DNA of 64,000 nucleotides from Taklimakanibacter deserti (GTDB taxonomy: Bacteria > Pseudomonadota > Alphaproteobacteria > Rhizobiales > Aestuariivirgaceae), in NCBI GenBank assembly GCA_003574785.1, contig QORU01000009.1, forward strand, positions 1 through 64,000. The letters run 5' to 3'. The translations under genes and the position numbers were made by a program. The notes below the pieces were generated by a model, which saw only the letters and a list, made by a program, of their open reading frames with translations, ran no database searches and had not been told where the DNA came from. Shown here piece by piece: positions 43,334 through 52,224 of this stretch (the stretch's first letter is position 1; each line of letters starts with the position of its first letter).

Positions 43334-44293
43334 ATGGCAGAAGGAGCAGGATCGCGCGGCAGCGATGTGATCGGCACATCGCGGGCTTCCTATGCCCTGA
43401 TGCTGCTGTTCTTCTTAGGTCCCGCGGTCGCGATCTATACGCTCTTCTCCATCTATCCCTTGATCGCGACGATCGTGCTGTCGACCTTCGATGCGGGCCA
43501 AGGCGGGGTGAAGAGCTTCATCGGCCTCGACAATTTCCGCACGCTGCTGTTCGATCCTCTGTGGTCGAAGCCGTTCTGGAACGCGCTTCTCAACAACTGC
43601 ATCTTCTTTCTCATTCATATGCTGGTGCAGAATCCGATCGGCATCGCGCTGGCGGCACTCCTGAGCTTGCCGAAGCTTCCCTTCCGCACCGGCTATCGCA
43701 CCCTCATCTTCATGCCGACCATGCTGTCGGTGGTCATCATCGGCTTCATCTGGCAGCTCATCCTGTCGCCGCTGTGGGGCATCTCGAAAGGCTTCCTCGG
43801 CTTCTTCGGTCTCGGAGCGCTGTTCGCGCCCTGGCTTGGCCAGGAAGAGAGCGCGCTCGTCACCTTGTCGCTCATCTCGGTATGGCAGTTCATCGGCATG
43901 CCGATGATCCTGATCTACACGGCGCTGCTCGCCATCCCCGACGATCTGACCGATGCCGCGACCGTCGACGGGCTCAACCAGATCCGCACCTTCTTCTATG
44001 TGAAGCTGCCCTTGATCCTGCCCACCATCGGCCTCGTCTCGATCCTGACCTTCGTCGGCAACTTCAACGCCTTCGACCTCATCTATGCGGTAAAAGGCGC
44101 GCTCGCCGGGCCCAATTTTGCTTCCGACATCATGGGCACGCTGTTCTATCGCACCTTCTTCGGCTACCAGCTCCAGGTCGGCGATCCCGCCATGGGCTCG
44201 GCGGTGGCGACCCTCATGTTCATCATCATCCTGGTCGGCGTGATGATCTATCTCTTCGTCATCCAGCGGCGCATCCAGCGCTACAGCTTCTGA
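43334..44293 (+). CDS. Amino-sugar ABC importer permease 1 (MalF-type)
   Basis: A 319-residue inner-membrane permease with six helices. The EAA loop DDLTDAATVDGLNQIRTFFYVKLPLI is near residue 208. In-frame ATGs exist at 43298 (inside the terminator loop, so unlikely), 43319 and 43334. I chose 43334 because a GAGGG sequence lies before it. The N-terminal 20 residues are polar and cytoplasmic. It pairs with the permease at 44305. Confidence 0.88.
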   Translation: MAEGAGSRGSDVIGTSRASYALMLLFFLGPAVAIYTLFSIYPLIATIVLSTFDAGQGGVKSFIGLDNFRTLLFDPLWSKPFWNALLNNCIFFLIHMLVQNPIGIALAALLSLPKLPFRTGYRTLIFMPTMLSVVIIGFIWQLILSPLWGISKGFLGFFGLGALFAPWLGQEESALVTLSLISVWQFIGMPMILIYTALLAIPDDLTDAATVDGLNQIRTFFYVKLPLILPTIGLVSILTFVGNFNAFDLIYAVKGALAGPNFASDIMGTLFYRTFFGYQLQVGDPAMGSAVATLMFIIILVGVMIYLFVIQRRIQRYSF

Positions 44294-44304
44294 AGGAGGG
44301 GAAG

Positions 44305-45132
44305 ATGCGGCGCAAACTCGGTCCCGTTGCCGTCCATCTGGTGCTCGGCGCCTATACGCTGCTGGCGATCTTCCCGATCCTGCTGGTGCTCTACAACTCG
44401 TTCAAGTCGCGCAAGGCGATCTTCGGCTCGCCCTTGGCGCTGCCGGGGCCGGAAAGCTTCTCGCTGATCGGCTATCAGAAGGTGTTCGCCGATTCGGCCG
44501 TGCCGCTCTATTACTTCAACAGCATCTCGGTCACCGTCACCACCATCTTCATCACGCTCATCATCGGCGCGATGGCGGCCTGGGCGCTCACCGAATACCG
44601 CTTCCGCTGGAGCACGCTGCTCGGCATCTATCTCGCTATCGGAATCATGGTGCCGATCAGGCTCGGCAGCGTGTCGATCCTCAAGCTCGTCGCCGACATG
44701 AACCTGGTCAACACGCGCACCGCGCTGATCCTCGTCTATACGGCGCAGAGCCTGCCGCTCGCCATCTTCATCTTGTCGGAATTCATCGCCCAGATCCCCA
44801 AGGATCTGCGCGAGGCGGCGCGCTGCGACGGGGTCAGCGAATACACCATCTTCTTCCGCATCATCCTGCCGCTCATCCGCCCGGCGATGGCGACGGTCGC
44901 CGTCTTCACCATGATCCCGATCTGGAACGATCTGTGGTTCCCGCTGCTGCTGTCGCCGGGCGGCGGCAAGCAGACGATCACGCTCGGCATCCAGCAGTTC
45001 ATCGGCCAGTATGTCACCGACTGGAACGCGGTGCTGGCGGCGCTGTCGGTGGCGATCATCCCGGTGCTCATCCTCTACGCGCTCTTCTCGCGTCAGCTCA
45101 TTCGCGGCCTGACGTCGGGCGCGGTCAAGTAA
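44305..45132 (+). CDS. Amino-sugar ABC importer permease 2 (MalG-type)
   Basis: A 275-residue MalG-family permease. AAGGAGGGGAAG immediately precedes the ATG, one of the best ribosome sites in the window, and fixes the start. Six helices are apparent. The EAA loop is IPKDLREAARCDGVSEYTIFFRIILPLI near residue 163. The C-terminus ends SRQLIRGLTSGAVK, the usual sugar-permease ending. It lies 11 bases after the first permease stop and 10 bases before the ATPase. Confidence 0.92.
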   Translation: MRRKLGPVAVHLVLGAYTLLAIFPILLVLYNSFKSRKAIFGSPLALPGPESFSLIGYQKVFADSAVPLYYFNSISVTVTTIFITLIIGAMAAWALTEYRFRWSTLLGIYLAIGIMVPIRLGSVSILKLVADMNLVNTRTALILVYTAQSLPLAIFILSEFIAQIPKDLREAARCDGVSEYTIFFRIILPLIRPAMATVAVFTMIPIWNDLWFPLLLSPGGGKQTITLGIQQFIGQYVTDWNAVLAALSVAIIPVLILYALFSRQLIRGLTSGAVK

Positions 45133-45142
45133 CGAGGCCTCC

Positions 45143-46219
<1,077 letters not shown>

Positions 46220-46252
46220 CGCAGGCCCGCGCAGGAAAAGAGCGAGGCTTCC

Positions 46253-46990
46253 TTGTCTGATCACAAAGGCCGCATCATCCTGGTGACCGGCGCTTCGCGC
46301 GGCATCGGCCGGGCCGCCTTCCAGGCCCTGGCCCGCGCCGGCGCCCATGTCATAGCGACCGCGCGCAGCCTCGAAGCGCTTCGCGGATTCGATTCGGAAG
46401 CGAAATCATTGGGCGGCGAAGCCACTCTGGCGGCATGCGAAATGGGCTCGGCCGGCGATATCGACCGTCTTTGCGAATCGATTCGGAACCGTTTCGATCG
46501 CCTCGACGGACTTTTCGGCAATGCCGGCATCCTGGGGCCCAAGCGGGCGGTGGGCGATCTCCCGCCGGCCGAATTCGAAGCGGCGCTCACCATCAACCTC
46601 ACCGGCAATTTCCGGCTGCTGCACCGGCTCGATCCGCTGCTCAAGGCGAGCCCTGGCGGGCGCGCCCTGTTCGTCACCTCGGGCGTGGCCTGGAAGCGCC
46701 ATGCCGGCTGGTCGCCTTATGCGGTGAGCAAGGCGGCGCTCGAAGCCCTGGTCGGCGTCTATGCGCATGAGATCGCGGACACGGCGGTGAGGGCCAATCT
46801 GATCAGCCCGGGACCGATCCGCACCGAATTGCGGGTCGAGGCCTGGCCAGACGAAGATCCCGATAGCGTGCCTTTGCCCGAGGCGCTGGCGCCCGCGATC
46901 CTCACCATGCTCAGCCCCGGTTTCGACCAAAACGGCGTGATCTTCGATTTCAAGACCGGGCTCTATACACGCTGCCAGCCTCCGGCCTAG
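46253..46990 (+). CDS. SDR-family oxidoreductase (YciK-like)
   Basis: A 245-residue short-chain dehydrogenase starting with TTG. It has the NAD(P) loop TGASRGIG near residue 12, GNAG in place of the usual NNAG near residue 89, and catalytic YAVSK near residue 158. SPGPIRTELRVEAWPDEDP near residue 184 resembles a conserved rhizobial SDR group. It lies 33 bases after the ATPase gene and is probably the last gene of the mur-ABC operon. Its link with amino-sugar metabolism is unclear. The region after its stop drops in GC and leads into the toxin-antitoxin pair. Confidence 0.83.
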   Translation: MSDHKGRIILVTGASRGIGRAAFQALARAGAHVIATARSLEALRGFDSEAKSLGGEATLAACEMGSAGDIDRLCESIRNRFDRLDGLFGNAGILGPKRAVGDLPPAEFEAALTINLTGNFRLLHRLDPLLKASPGGRALFVTSGVAWKRHAGWSPYAVSKAALEALVGVYAHEIADTAVRANLISPGPIRTELRVEAWPDEDPDSVPLPEALAPAILTMLSPGFDQNGVIFDFKTGLYTRCQPPA

Positions 46991-47004
46991 CCATCATGCC
47001 AGCG

Positions 47005-47024
47005 TCTGCCATCTTGATGGCAGA
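47005..47024. promoter_or_regulatory. Palindrome, candidate VapBC autoregulatory operator
   Basis: TCTGCCATC-TT-GATGGCAGA is a perfect 9-base inverted repeat overlapping the -35 box of the vapBC promoter. Autorepression through such a site is standard for VapB-VapC complexes. It could alternatively terminate the SDR transcript, but no T-run follows. Confidence 0.6.
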
Positions 47025-47042
47025 TCTCTCATCGCTTATATT
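47014..47042 (+). promoter_or_regulatory. vapBC promoter
   Basis: TTGATG (47014-47019), 17 bases and TATATT (47037-47042), followed by AGGAGG at 47053-47058 and the ATG at 47064. The spacing is ideal for a sigma-70-type promoter. Confidence 0.65.
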
Positions 47043-47063
47043 GGATCTGGATAGGAGGCCCAG

Positions 47064-47315
47064 ATGGCAGAACCCCAACTTTCCGTCCGTAGCGCCAGAG
47101 CGCGCGATCTCGCTCACCGACTGGCTCGTCGGGAGAACCGCTCGATCGCGGATATCGTCGAGCGGGCTCTGGAAGCTTATGAGATTCGTGAGGCCGGTCG
47201 GGAGCCGGCCGCATCTTTTTATGCTCGTCTTGCTGCCGAGAGCGACGCTGACGACATCGACCTTGAGGCCGTGATCAAGGAAAACCGGAAGAAACATTCG
47301 GGCATAGACCTTTGA
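47064..47315 (+). CDS. vapB: VapB-type antitoxin
   Basis: An 83-residue antitoxin. The N-terminal half (LSVRSARARDLAHRLARRENRSIADIVERALEAYE) is the short DNA-binding/dimer region of the PSK/Rv0623-like VapB family, beginning with a beta strand and two helices. The acidic C-terminal half would neutralise the toxin. AGGAGG lies 5 bases before the ATG. Its TGA overlaps the TTG start of the toxin by 3 bases, the usual coupling that keeps antitoxin in excess. Codon use is less GC-biased than in neighbours, suggesting acquisition. Confidence 0.87.
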   Translation: MAEPQLSVRSARARDLAHRLARRENRSIADIVERALEAYEIREAGREPAASFYARLAAESDADDIDLEAVIKENRKKHSGIDL

Positions 47316-47725
47316 TCTTCCTCGACACGAATGTCGTTTCCGAGACCCTAAGGAAGCAGCCGAATGAAGCCGTTATAGCCTGGCTTGCTCGCCATGATGG
47401 CGAACTCGCGCTTCCCACCGTGACGATCGCTGAGATCGCGTTTGGTATTCAGAAAATACGACCCGATCAGCGTGCACTTAGGCTGGAGCGAAGTTTATCC
47501 GAATGGCGGCATCGCTTCGCATCTCGCATCTTCGGACTGACGGAGGATGCGGCGCTAGCCTACGGGGAAATCATGGGCACCGCGACAAGGCAAGGACGCC
47601 CCATGTCTGCACCCGACGGTATGATTGCCGCAATCGCTCGCGTGAACGGTGGGCGTCTCGCGACCCGCAATTTGACGGACTTTGAGACAACGAGTCTAGA
47701 TCTCATATCTCCTTGGGATTTCTAA
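47312..47725 (+). CDS. vapC: VapC-type PIN-domain ribonuclease toxin
   Basis: A 137-residue PIN-domain protein starting with TTG. The acidic metal-site residues are visible: D in MIFLDTNVVSE near residue 5, E in TIAEIAF near residue 42 and D in APDGMIAAIA near residue 98, with the final acidic NLTDFE near residue 122. The domain is full length and looks active. Such toxins cleave tRNA or rRNA when released from VapB. The pair sits between a metabolic operon and an unrelated regulator, as expected for a mobile stability module. Confidence 0.92.
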   Translation: MIFLDTNVVSETLRKQPNEAVIAWLARHDGELALPTVTIAEIAFGIQKIRPDQRALRLERSLSEWRHRFASRIFGLTEDAALAYGEIMGTATRQGRPMSAPDGMIAAIARVNGGRLATRNLTDFETTSLDLISPWDF

Positions 47726-47788
47726 GTATTCTCTAATTCTCACGCCTTCTCTCGTCATGCGCTTGATGCGCTGCAGCGACGAATTTCA

Positions 47789-47817
47789 TTGACTCGTGTC
47801 CGAGATTGAAAAATATT
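47789..47817 (+). promoter_or_regulatory. Promoter of the SorC-type regulator / polyol operon
   Basis: TTGACT (47789-47794), 17 bases and AATATT (47812-47817). The -10 lies over an upstream in-frame TTG, so translation must start further on, supporting the ATG at 47845. Confidence 0.55.
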
Positions 47818-47839
47818 GCAGCCAACGAAAAAAATTGCA
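47808..47839. promoter_or_regulatory. Direct repeats, candidate regulator binding site
   Basis: GAAAAATATTGCA (47808-47820) and GAAAAAAATTGCA (47827-47839) match at 12 of 13 bases, with starts 19 bases apart. They overlap the -10 and the expected transcription start of the SorC-type gene. Autorepression via these repeats is likely. Confidence 0.55.
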
Positions 47840-47844
47840 AACGG

Positions 47845-48867
47845 ATGGGAGCGTTGGACCAGCCACGGTCAAATCTCACTCTCGATGAGGAATCGACCCT
47901 CGCGGCGCGCGCCGCCTGGCTCTATTTTGCCGGCGGCCAGACCCAGGGCGAGATCGCCGAGAAGCTCCATATCCCCAACACGAAGGCGCATCGGCTCATC
48001 GCGCGCGCCAGCCGTGACGGCCTCATCCGCGTCTTTGTCGAAGGGCCGATCGCCGGCTGCGTCGGGCTCGAAGAACAGCTCAAAAAACAATTCGGCCTCG
48101 GTCATTGCGAGGTCGTGCCCAATATCGATGAAGGCGCCTTGCCCTTGCGCACGCTCGGCATGGCGGGGGCGCGCTATTTGCGCAACGTCATCGACCGCGC
48201 GCTGCACAAGACCATTGGCGTCGGCCATGGCCGCACCCTTGCCGCGGCGATCGATTTCCTGCCCAGCTCGCCCGCACCGCAGGTCAAATTCGTCTCGCTG
48301 CTCGGCGGCCTCACGCGACGCTTCGCCGCCAATCCATATGACGTGATCCATCGCCTGTCGGAGCGCACGGGCTCGGAAGCCTATCTTCTCCCGGTGCCGT
48401 TCTTCGCCAACAGCGTCCAGGACAAAGCCGTGCTGCTGTCGCAATTCGGCATCGCCGACGTCGTGGCGCTGGCGCGCGAGGCGAGCCTGCATCTGGTCGG
48501 CATCGGCGAGGTCGACAATCAGGGCTTCATCACCTCCGCCGGCATGATCGCGCCCAAGGAGATCGAAGAGGTGGCGCGTGCCGGCGCGCTCGGCGAAGTG
48601 CTGGGCTCGTTCTTCGACGACAATGGCAGGCGCGTGCCGAACGATCTCTCCGACCGCGCACTCGCTCCCGATATCGAGACGTTGCGCGGGCGCGAGATGG
48701 TCGCCATCGCCGGCGGCCGCAACAAGATGAAAGCCATTCGCGCGGTGCTGAGAAGCGGTCTCCTGACCGGCCTCATCACCGACGAATCGACCGCCCGGCA
48801 ATTGACGGGGGAGGAAGCGGGCGCAGAACCCGGCAACAAGAACGGCGCCAAGACCGCAACTGCCTGA
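47845..48867 (+). CDS. SorC/DeoR-type sugar-binding transcriptional regulator (EryD-like)
   Basis: A 340-residue regulator. An N-terminal helix-turn-helix spans roughly residues 18-55 (LYFAGGQTQGEIAEKLHIPNT). The C-terminal sugar-phosphate-binding domain of the SorC/CggR type spans residues 60-320, with GVGHGRTLAAAID, SLLGGLTRR and VAIAGGRNKMKAIRAVLRSG. The same family includes EryD, the erythritol-locus repressor. It heads the polyol importer and catabolic operon, 30 bases before the binding protein. Its effector is probably a phosphorylated intermediate made by the kinase at 54428. Confidence 0.88.
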   Translation: MGALDQPRSNLTLDEESTLAARAAWLYFAGGQTQGEIAEKLHIPNTKAHRLIARASRDGLIRVFVEGPIAGCVGLEEQLKKQFGLGHCEVVPNIDEGALPLRTLGMAGARYLRNVIDRALHKTIGVGHGRTLAAAIDFLPSSPAPQVKFVSLLGGLTRRFAANPYDVIHRLSERTGSEAYLLPVPFFANSVQDKAVLLSQFGIADVVALAREASLHLVGIGEVDNQGFITSAGMIAPKEIEEVARAGALGEVLGSFFDDNGRRVPNDLSDRALAPDIETLRGREMVAIAGGRNKMKAIRAVLRSGLLTGLITDESTARQLTGEEAGAEPGNKNGAKTATA

Positions 48868-48897
48868 CGACTATCCAACCAACGGAGGAAAATGGGA

Positions 48898-50337
48898 ATG
48901 TACGAGAAAGAAAAAGGGCTGTTCGACGCTTTCGTCGCCGGCAAGCTCTCGCGGCGCGAATTGCTCAGCACTTCGGCCAAGCTCGGAATTTCAGCCGCCG
49001 CCGGCGGCATGCTGCTGACAGCCGCGCAATCGCGCGCCATGGCGGCGGATTTCGACTGGATGGCCCATAAGGGCACGAAGCTGAAACTCCTGCTCAACAA
49101 GCATCCTTACGCCGATGCGATGATCGCCAATCTGCAGACCTTCAAGGACATGACCGGCATGGACGTCACCTATGACGTCTTCCCGGAGGACGTCTATTTC
49201 GACAAGGTGACGGCAGCGCTCTCCTCGAGCTCGAGCGAATATGATGCCTTCATGACCGGCGCCTATATGACCTGGACCTATGGTCCCGCCGGCTGGATCG
49301 CCGATCTCAACGAATATATCAAGGACCCGGCGAAGACGAACCCCAACTACAATTGGGACGACGTGCTGCCGGGCTTGCGTGCGTCGACCGCCTGGAACGG
49401 CGTGCCGGGCGGCGAGCTTGGCTCGGCCGATGCCAAGCAGTGGTGCATCCCTTGGGGCTATGAGCTCAACAACCTCTCCTACAATGTGAAGATGTTCGAG
49501 AAGGCGGGCGTCCAGCCGCCGAAGAATCTCGACGAGCTCGTTGCCACCTCGGCGAAGCTCACCAAGGACTTGGGCGGACCCTATGGCGTCGGCGTGCGCG
49601 GCTCGCGCTCCTGGGCGACGATCCATCCGGGCTTCCTGTCGGGCTATTCGAATTTCGGCCAGCGGGACTTCACCGTCGCCGACGGCAAGCTCACCGCGGC
49701 GATGAACACCGCCGAATCGAAAGCCTTCCACAAGCAATGGGTGCAGATGATCCAGGAATCGGGGCCGAAGAACTGGTCGACCTATACCTGGTATCAGGTC
49801 GGCACCGATCTCGGCGCCGGCGCTTCCGCCATGATCTTCGATGCCGACATTCTCGGCTACTTCATGAATGGCGGCGACAACAAGGAGAAGGGCAATATCG
49901 GCTATGCGCCCTTCGCCGCCAATCCGAAGGCCTCCGCGCCCACGCCCAATGTGTGGATCTGGTCGCTGGCGCTGTCGAACTTCTCAGGCCAGAAGGACGC
50001 CGCCTGGTACTTCCTGCAATGGGCGTCCTCGGTCGAGCACGACCTGTTCGGCGCGCGCAAGATGGACTTCGTCAATCCGGTCCGCGCCTCGGTGTGGAAG
50101 GACGAGGAGTTCAGAAGCCGCATCGACAAGTCCTATCCGGGCTATCTCAACCAGCACGACACGTCGGCGCCGGGGGCCAAGATCTACTTCACGGCGCAGC
50201 CCTTGTTCTTCGACCTCACCACCCAGTGGGCCGAGACACTCCAGAAGATGGTGGCCAAGCAGGTGCCGGTCGATGAAGGCCTCGACCAGCTCGCCGCCAA
50301 TGTCGACAAGCAGCTGAAGGATGCCGGTCTCGGCTAG
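48898..50337 (+). CDS. Polyol/sugar ABC importer, solute-binding protein with Tat-like signal
   Basis: A 479-residue binding protein. GGAGGA is 8 bases before the ATG at 48898 but only 2 before the in-frame ATG at 48892, so I prefer 48898. The N-terminus carries LSRRELLSTSAKLG, a twin-arginine-like motif (R19-R20), with cleavage near SRAMAAD at residue 44. The family 1 fold is clear (WCIPWGYELNNLSYNVKMFEKAG near residue 182). Rhizobial glycerol and polyol binders have a similar length and signal. A 13-base hairpin follows the stop. Confidence 0.88.
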   Translation: MYEKEKGLFDAFVAGKLSRRELLSTSAKLGISAAAGGMLLTAAQSRAMAADFDWMAHKGTKLKLLLNKHPYADAMIANLQTFKDMTGMDVTYDVFPEDVYFDKVTAALSSSSSEYDAFMTGAYMTWTYGPAGWIADLNEYIKDPAKTNPNYNWDDVLPGLRASTAWNGVPGGELGSADAKQWCIPWGYELNNLSYNVKMFEKAGVQPPKNLDELVATSAKLTKDLGGPYGVGVRGSRSWATIHPGFLSGYSNFGQRDFTVADGKLTAAMNTAESKAFHKQWVQMIQESGPKNWSTYTWYQVGTDLGAGASAMIFDADILGYFMNGGDNKEKGNIGYAPFAANPKASAPTPNVWIWSLALSNFSGQKDAAWYFLQWASSVEHDLFGARKMDFVNPVRASVWKDEEFRSRIDKSYPGYLNQHDTSAPGAKIYFTAQPLFFDLTTQWAETLQKMVAKQVPVDEGLDQLAANVDKQLKDAGLG

Positions 50338-50351
50338 ACGCTGCTTCAACC

Positions 50352-50387
50352 GCACAGCCCGGCCACGTCCTCCCGGCCGGGCTGTGC
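50352..50387 (+). terminator. Long intergenic hairpin after the binding-protein gene
   Basis: Perfect 13-base arms (50352-50364 and 50375-50387) around a 10-base loop, 14 bases after the stop. There is no T-run, so it is more likely an mRNA-stabilising or partial attenuation stem than a full terminator. It occupies the same position as the terminator in the amino-sugar operon. Confidence 0.65.
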
Positions 50388-50433
50388 AACCCTTCACGAT
50401 GATCTATAGTTGGATGGAGAACGGTCCAGCATC

Positions 50434-51360
50434 ATGACCGCGGCAGCCGACCACATGACCAGACCCAAGACCTCGAGCCGGTTCCTGCGCCGCGCGCTGC
50501 CCTATCTGTTGAGCCTGCCGGCGCTCCTGGTCTGCATCGGGATCCTCATACCCTTCATCACCGCCGTCTATTATTCGCTGATGCGCTTCAGGCTCAATCT
50601 GCCGCAGCTCAAGGGCTTCATCTGGTTCGACAATTATATCAATTTCCTCAGCGACGCCGCTTTCTGGAACACGGTCAAGATCTCGCTCGTCTATGCGGGG
50701 GTCACCGTCGGCGTCGAATTGCTGCTCGGCCTCGGCATTGCGCTCCTCCTGCAGAAGCCGACCCGCTTCAACAATCTGGCCTCGATCCTGCTGCTGCTTC
50801 CCCTGATGACGGCGCCGGCGCTGGCGGCGCTGATGTGGAAGCTGATGACCAACCCGAATTTCGGCATCCTCAGCTATTTCGTGAGCCTTTTGGGCTTCAG
50901 CAATTTCAAATGGGCGTCCGATCCCTCGACCGCGCTCCTCACCGTGACGCTCGTCGATGTCTGGGTCTATACGCCCTTCATCATGATCCTGCTGCTCGCC
51001 GGCCTGCGCTCGCTGCCCAAGGCGCCGTTCGAAGCGGCAGCCCTCGACGGCGTGCCCAGGAGCTTCGTCTTCTTCCGCATCACCTTGCCGATGCTGCTCC
51101 CTTACATCATCACCGCCTCGCTGTTCCGGCTCCTCGATTCCATCCAGCAGTTCGACATCATCTATTCGATGACGCAAGGCGGGCCCGGCGACACGCTGAT
51201 GGTGTTCCAGGTCCAGTCCTATCTCGAATTCTTCCAGTACACGAATGTCGGGCGCTCGGCGGCGCTGCTCATCATCCTGTGGGCGATCACCTTTCTGCTC
51301 TCCAATATCTTCATCAAGCAGTGGCTCAAACTGCGCGAACGCGCGCATGGCGGAGCGTGA
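50434..51360 (+). CDS. Polyol/sugar ABC importer permease 1
   Basis: A 308-residue permease of the UgpA/MalF type with six helices. The EAA loop SLPKAPFEAAALDGVPRSFVFFRITLPMLL is near residue 197. An in-frame TTG at 50410 and an ATG at 50455 are alternative starts. The ATG at 50434 leaves a short polar N-terminus before the first helix (LPYLLSLPALLVCIGILIPF). It lies 4 bases before the second permease. Confidence 0.9.
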   Translation: MTAAADHMTRPKTSSRFLRRALPYLLSLPALLVCIGILIPFITAVYYSLMRFRLNLPQLKGFIWFDNYINFLSDAAFWNTVKISLVYAGVTVGVELLLGLGIALLLQKPTRFNNLASILLLLPLMTAPALAALMWKLMTNPNFGILSYFVSLLGFSNFKWASDPSTALLTVTLVDVWVYTPFIMILLLAGLRSLPKAPFEAAALDGVPRSFVFFRITLPMLLPYIITASLFRLLDSIQQFDIIYSMTQGGPGDTLMVFQVQSYLEFFQYTNVGRSAALLIILWAITFLLSNIFIKQWLKLRERAHGGA

Positions 51361-51364
51361 AGCC

Positions 51365-52222
51365 ATGGATCACACCTCCACATTCGAACGGGTCGTCCGC
51401 GGCATCCTCATCGCCCTGGTGATGATCTTCTTCCTGTTCCCGATCTTCTGGATCGTACTGATGTCGTTCCAGACCAACGAGACGATCCTGCGCATCCCGC
51501 CCAGCATCGTGTTCGAGCCGACGCTCTCCAACTACTCGGCCTTGATCACCGGCACGCTCAAGACCACGGCCGGCAATCTCGACATCGCTTTCATGAAGAA
51601 CCTGTGGAACAGCGTGCTGCTCTCGACGCTCTCGGTGGCGCTGGCGCTCATCCTCGGCGTGCCGGCGGCCTATGCCTTCGCGCGCTTCCGCTTCCGCCTC
51701 GGCGAGGATATCGCCTTCACGCTCTTGTCCTTCCGCTTCGCGCCGCCCTTGCTCGTGCTCCTGCCGCTCACTCTCTATTTCAAGCAGCTCGGCCTCACCA
51801 ACACCTATATAGGCCTGATCTGGGTCTATCAGCTCATCTGCCTGCCGCTCATCCTGTGGATCGTGCGCGGCTATTTCGAGGATATCAGCCCCGATATCGA
51901 ACATGCCTACCGCATCGCCGGCAACAGCTGGTGGCAGACCTTCCGCAAGATCGCCGTGCCGCTCGCCATGCCCGGCATCGCCGCCGCCGGTCTTCTCGCT
52001 TTCATCTTCGCCTGGAACAATTTCATCTTCGCGCTCATCCTCGCTTCCGCCGACAAGCAGCCGGTGACGGTGGGGGCGCTTGCTTTCGTCACCGCATCCG
52101 GCATCCAATATGGCCAAATCGCCGCCGCCATCGTGCTGTCGATCGCGCCGACGCTGGCGCTCGCCCTCTATGCGCAGCGTTATCTGGTCGAAGGCCTGTC
52201 GCTCGGCGCGGTGAAGGGTTGA
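51365..52222 (+). CDS. Polyol/sugar ABC importer permease 2
   Basis: A 285-residue MalG/UgpE-type permease. An in-frame ATG at 51347 lies inside the previous gene. I chose 51365, which has GGAG about 10 bases upstream and gives the normal short N-terminus. The first helix is ILIALVMIFFLFPIFWIVLM. The EAA loop is SPDIEHAYRIAGNSWWQTFRKIAVPLA near residue 178, and the ending YLVEGLSLGAVKG is typical. It is two bases from the following ATPase gene. Confidence 0.92.
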   Translation: MDHTSTFERVVRGILIALVMIFFLFPIFWIVLMSFQTNETILRIPPSIVFEPTLSNYSALITGTLKTTAGNLDIAFMKNLWNSVLLSTLSVALALILGVPAAYAFARFRFRLGEDIAFTLLSFRFAPPLLVLLPLTLYFKQLGLTNTYIGLIWVYQLICLPLILWIVRGYFEDISPDIEHAYRIAGNSWWQTFRKIAVPLAMPGIAAAGLLAFIFAWNNFIFALILASADKQPVTVGALAFVTASGIQYGQIAAAIVLSIAPTLALALYAQRYLVEGLSLGAVKG

Positions 52223-52224
52223 TC

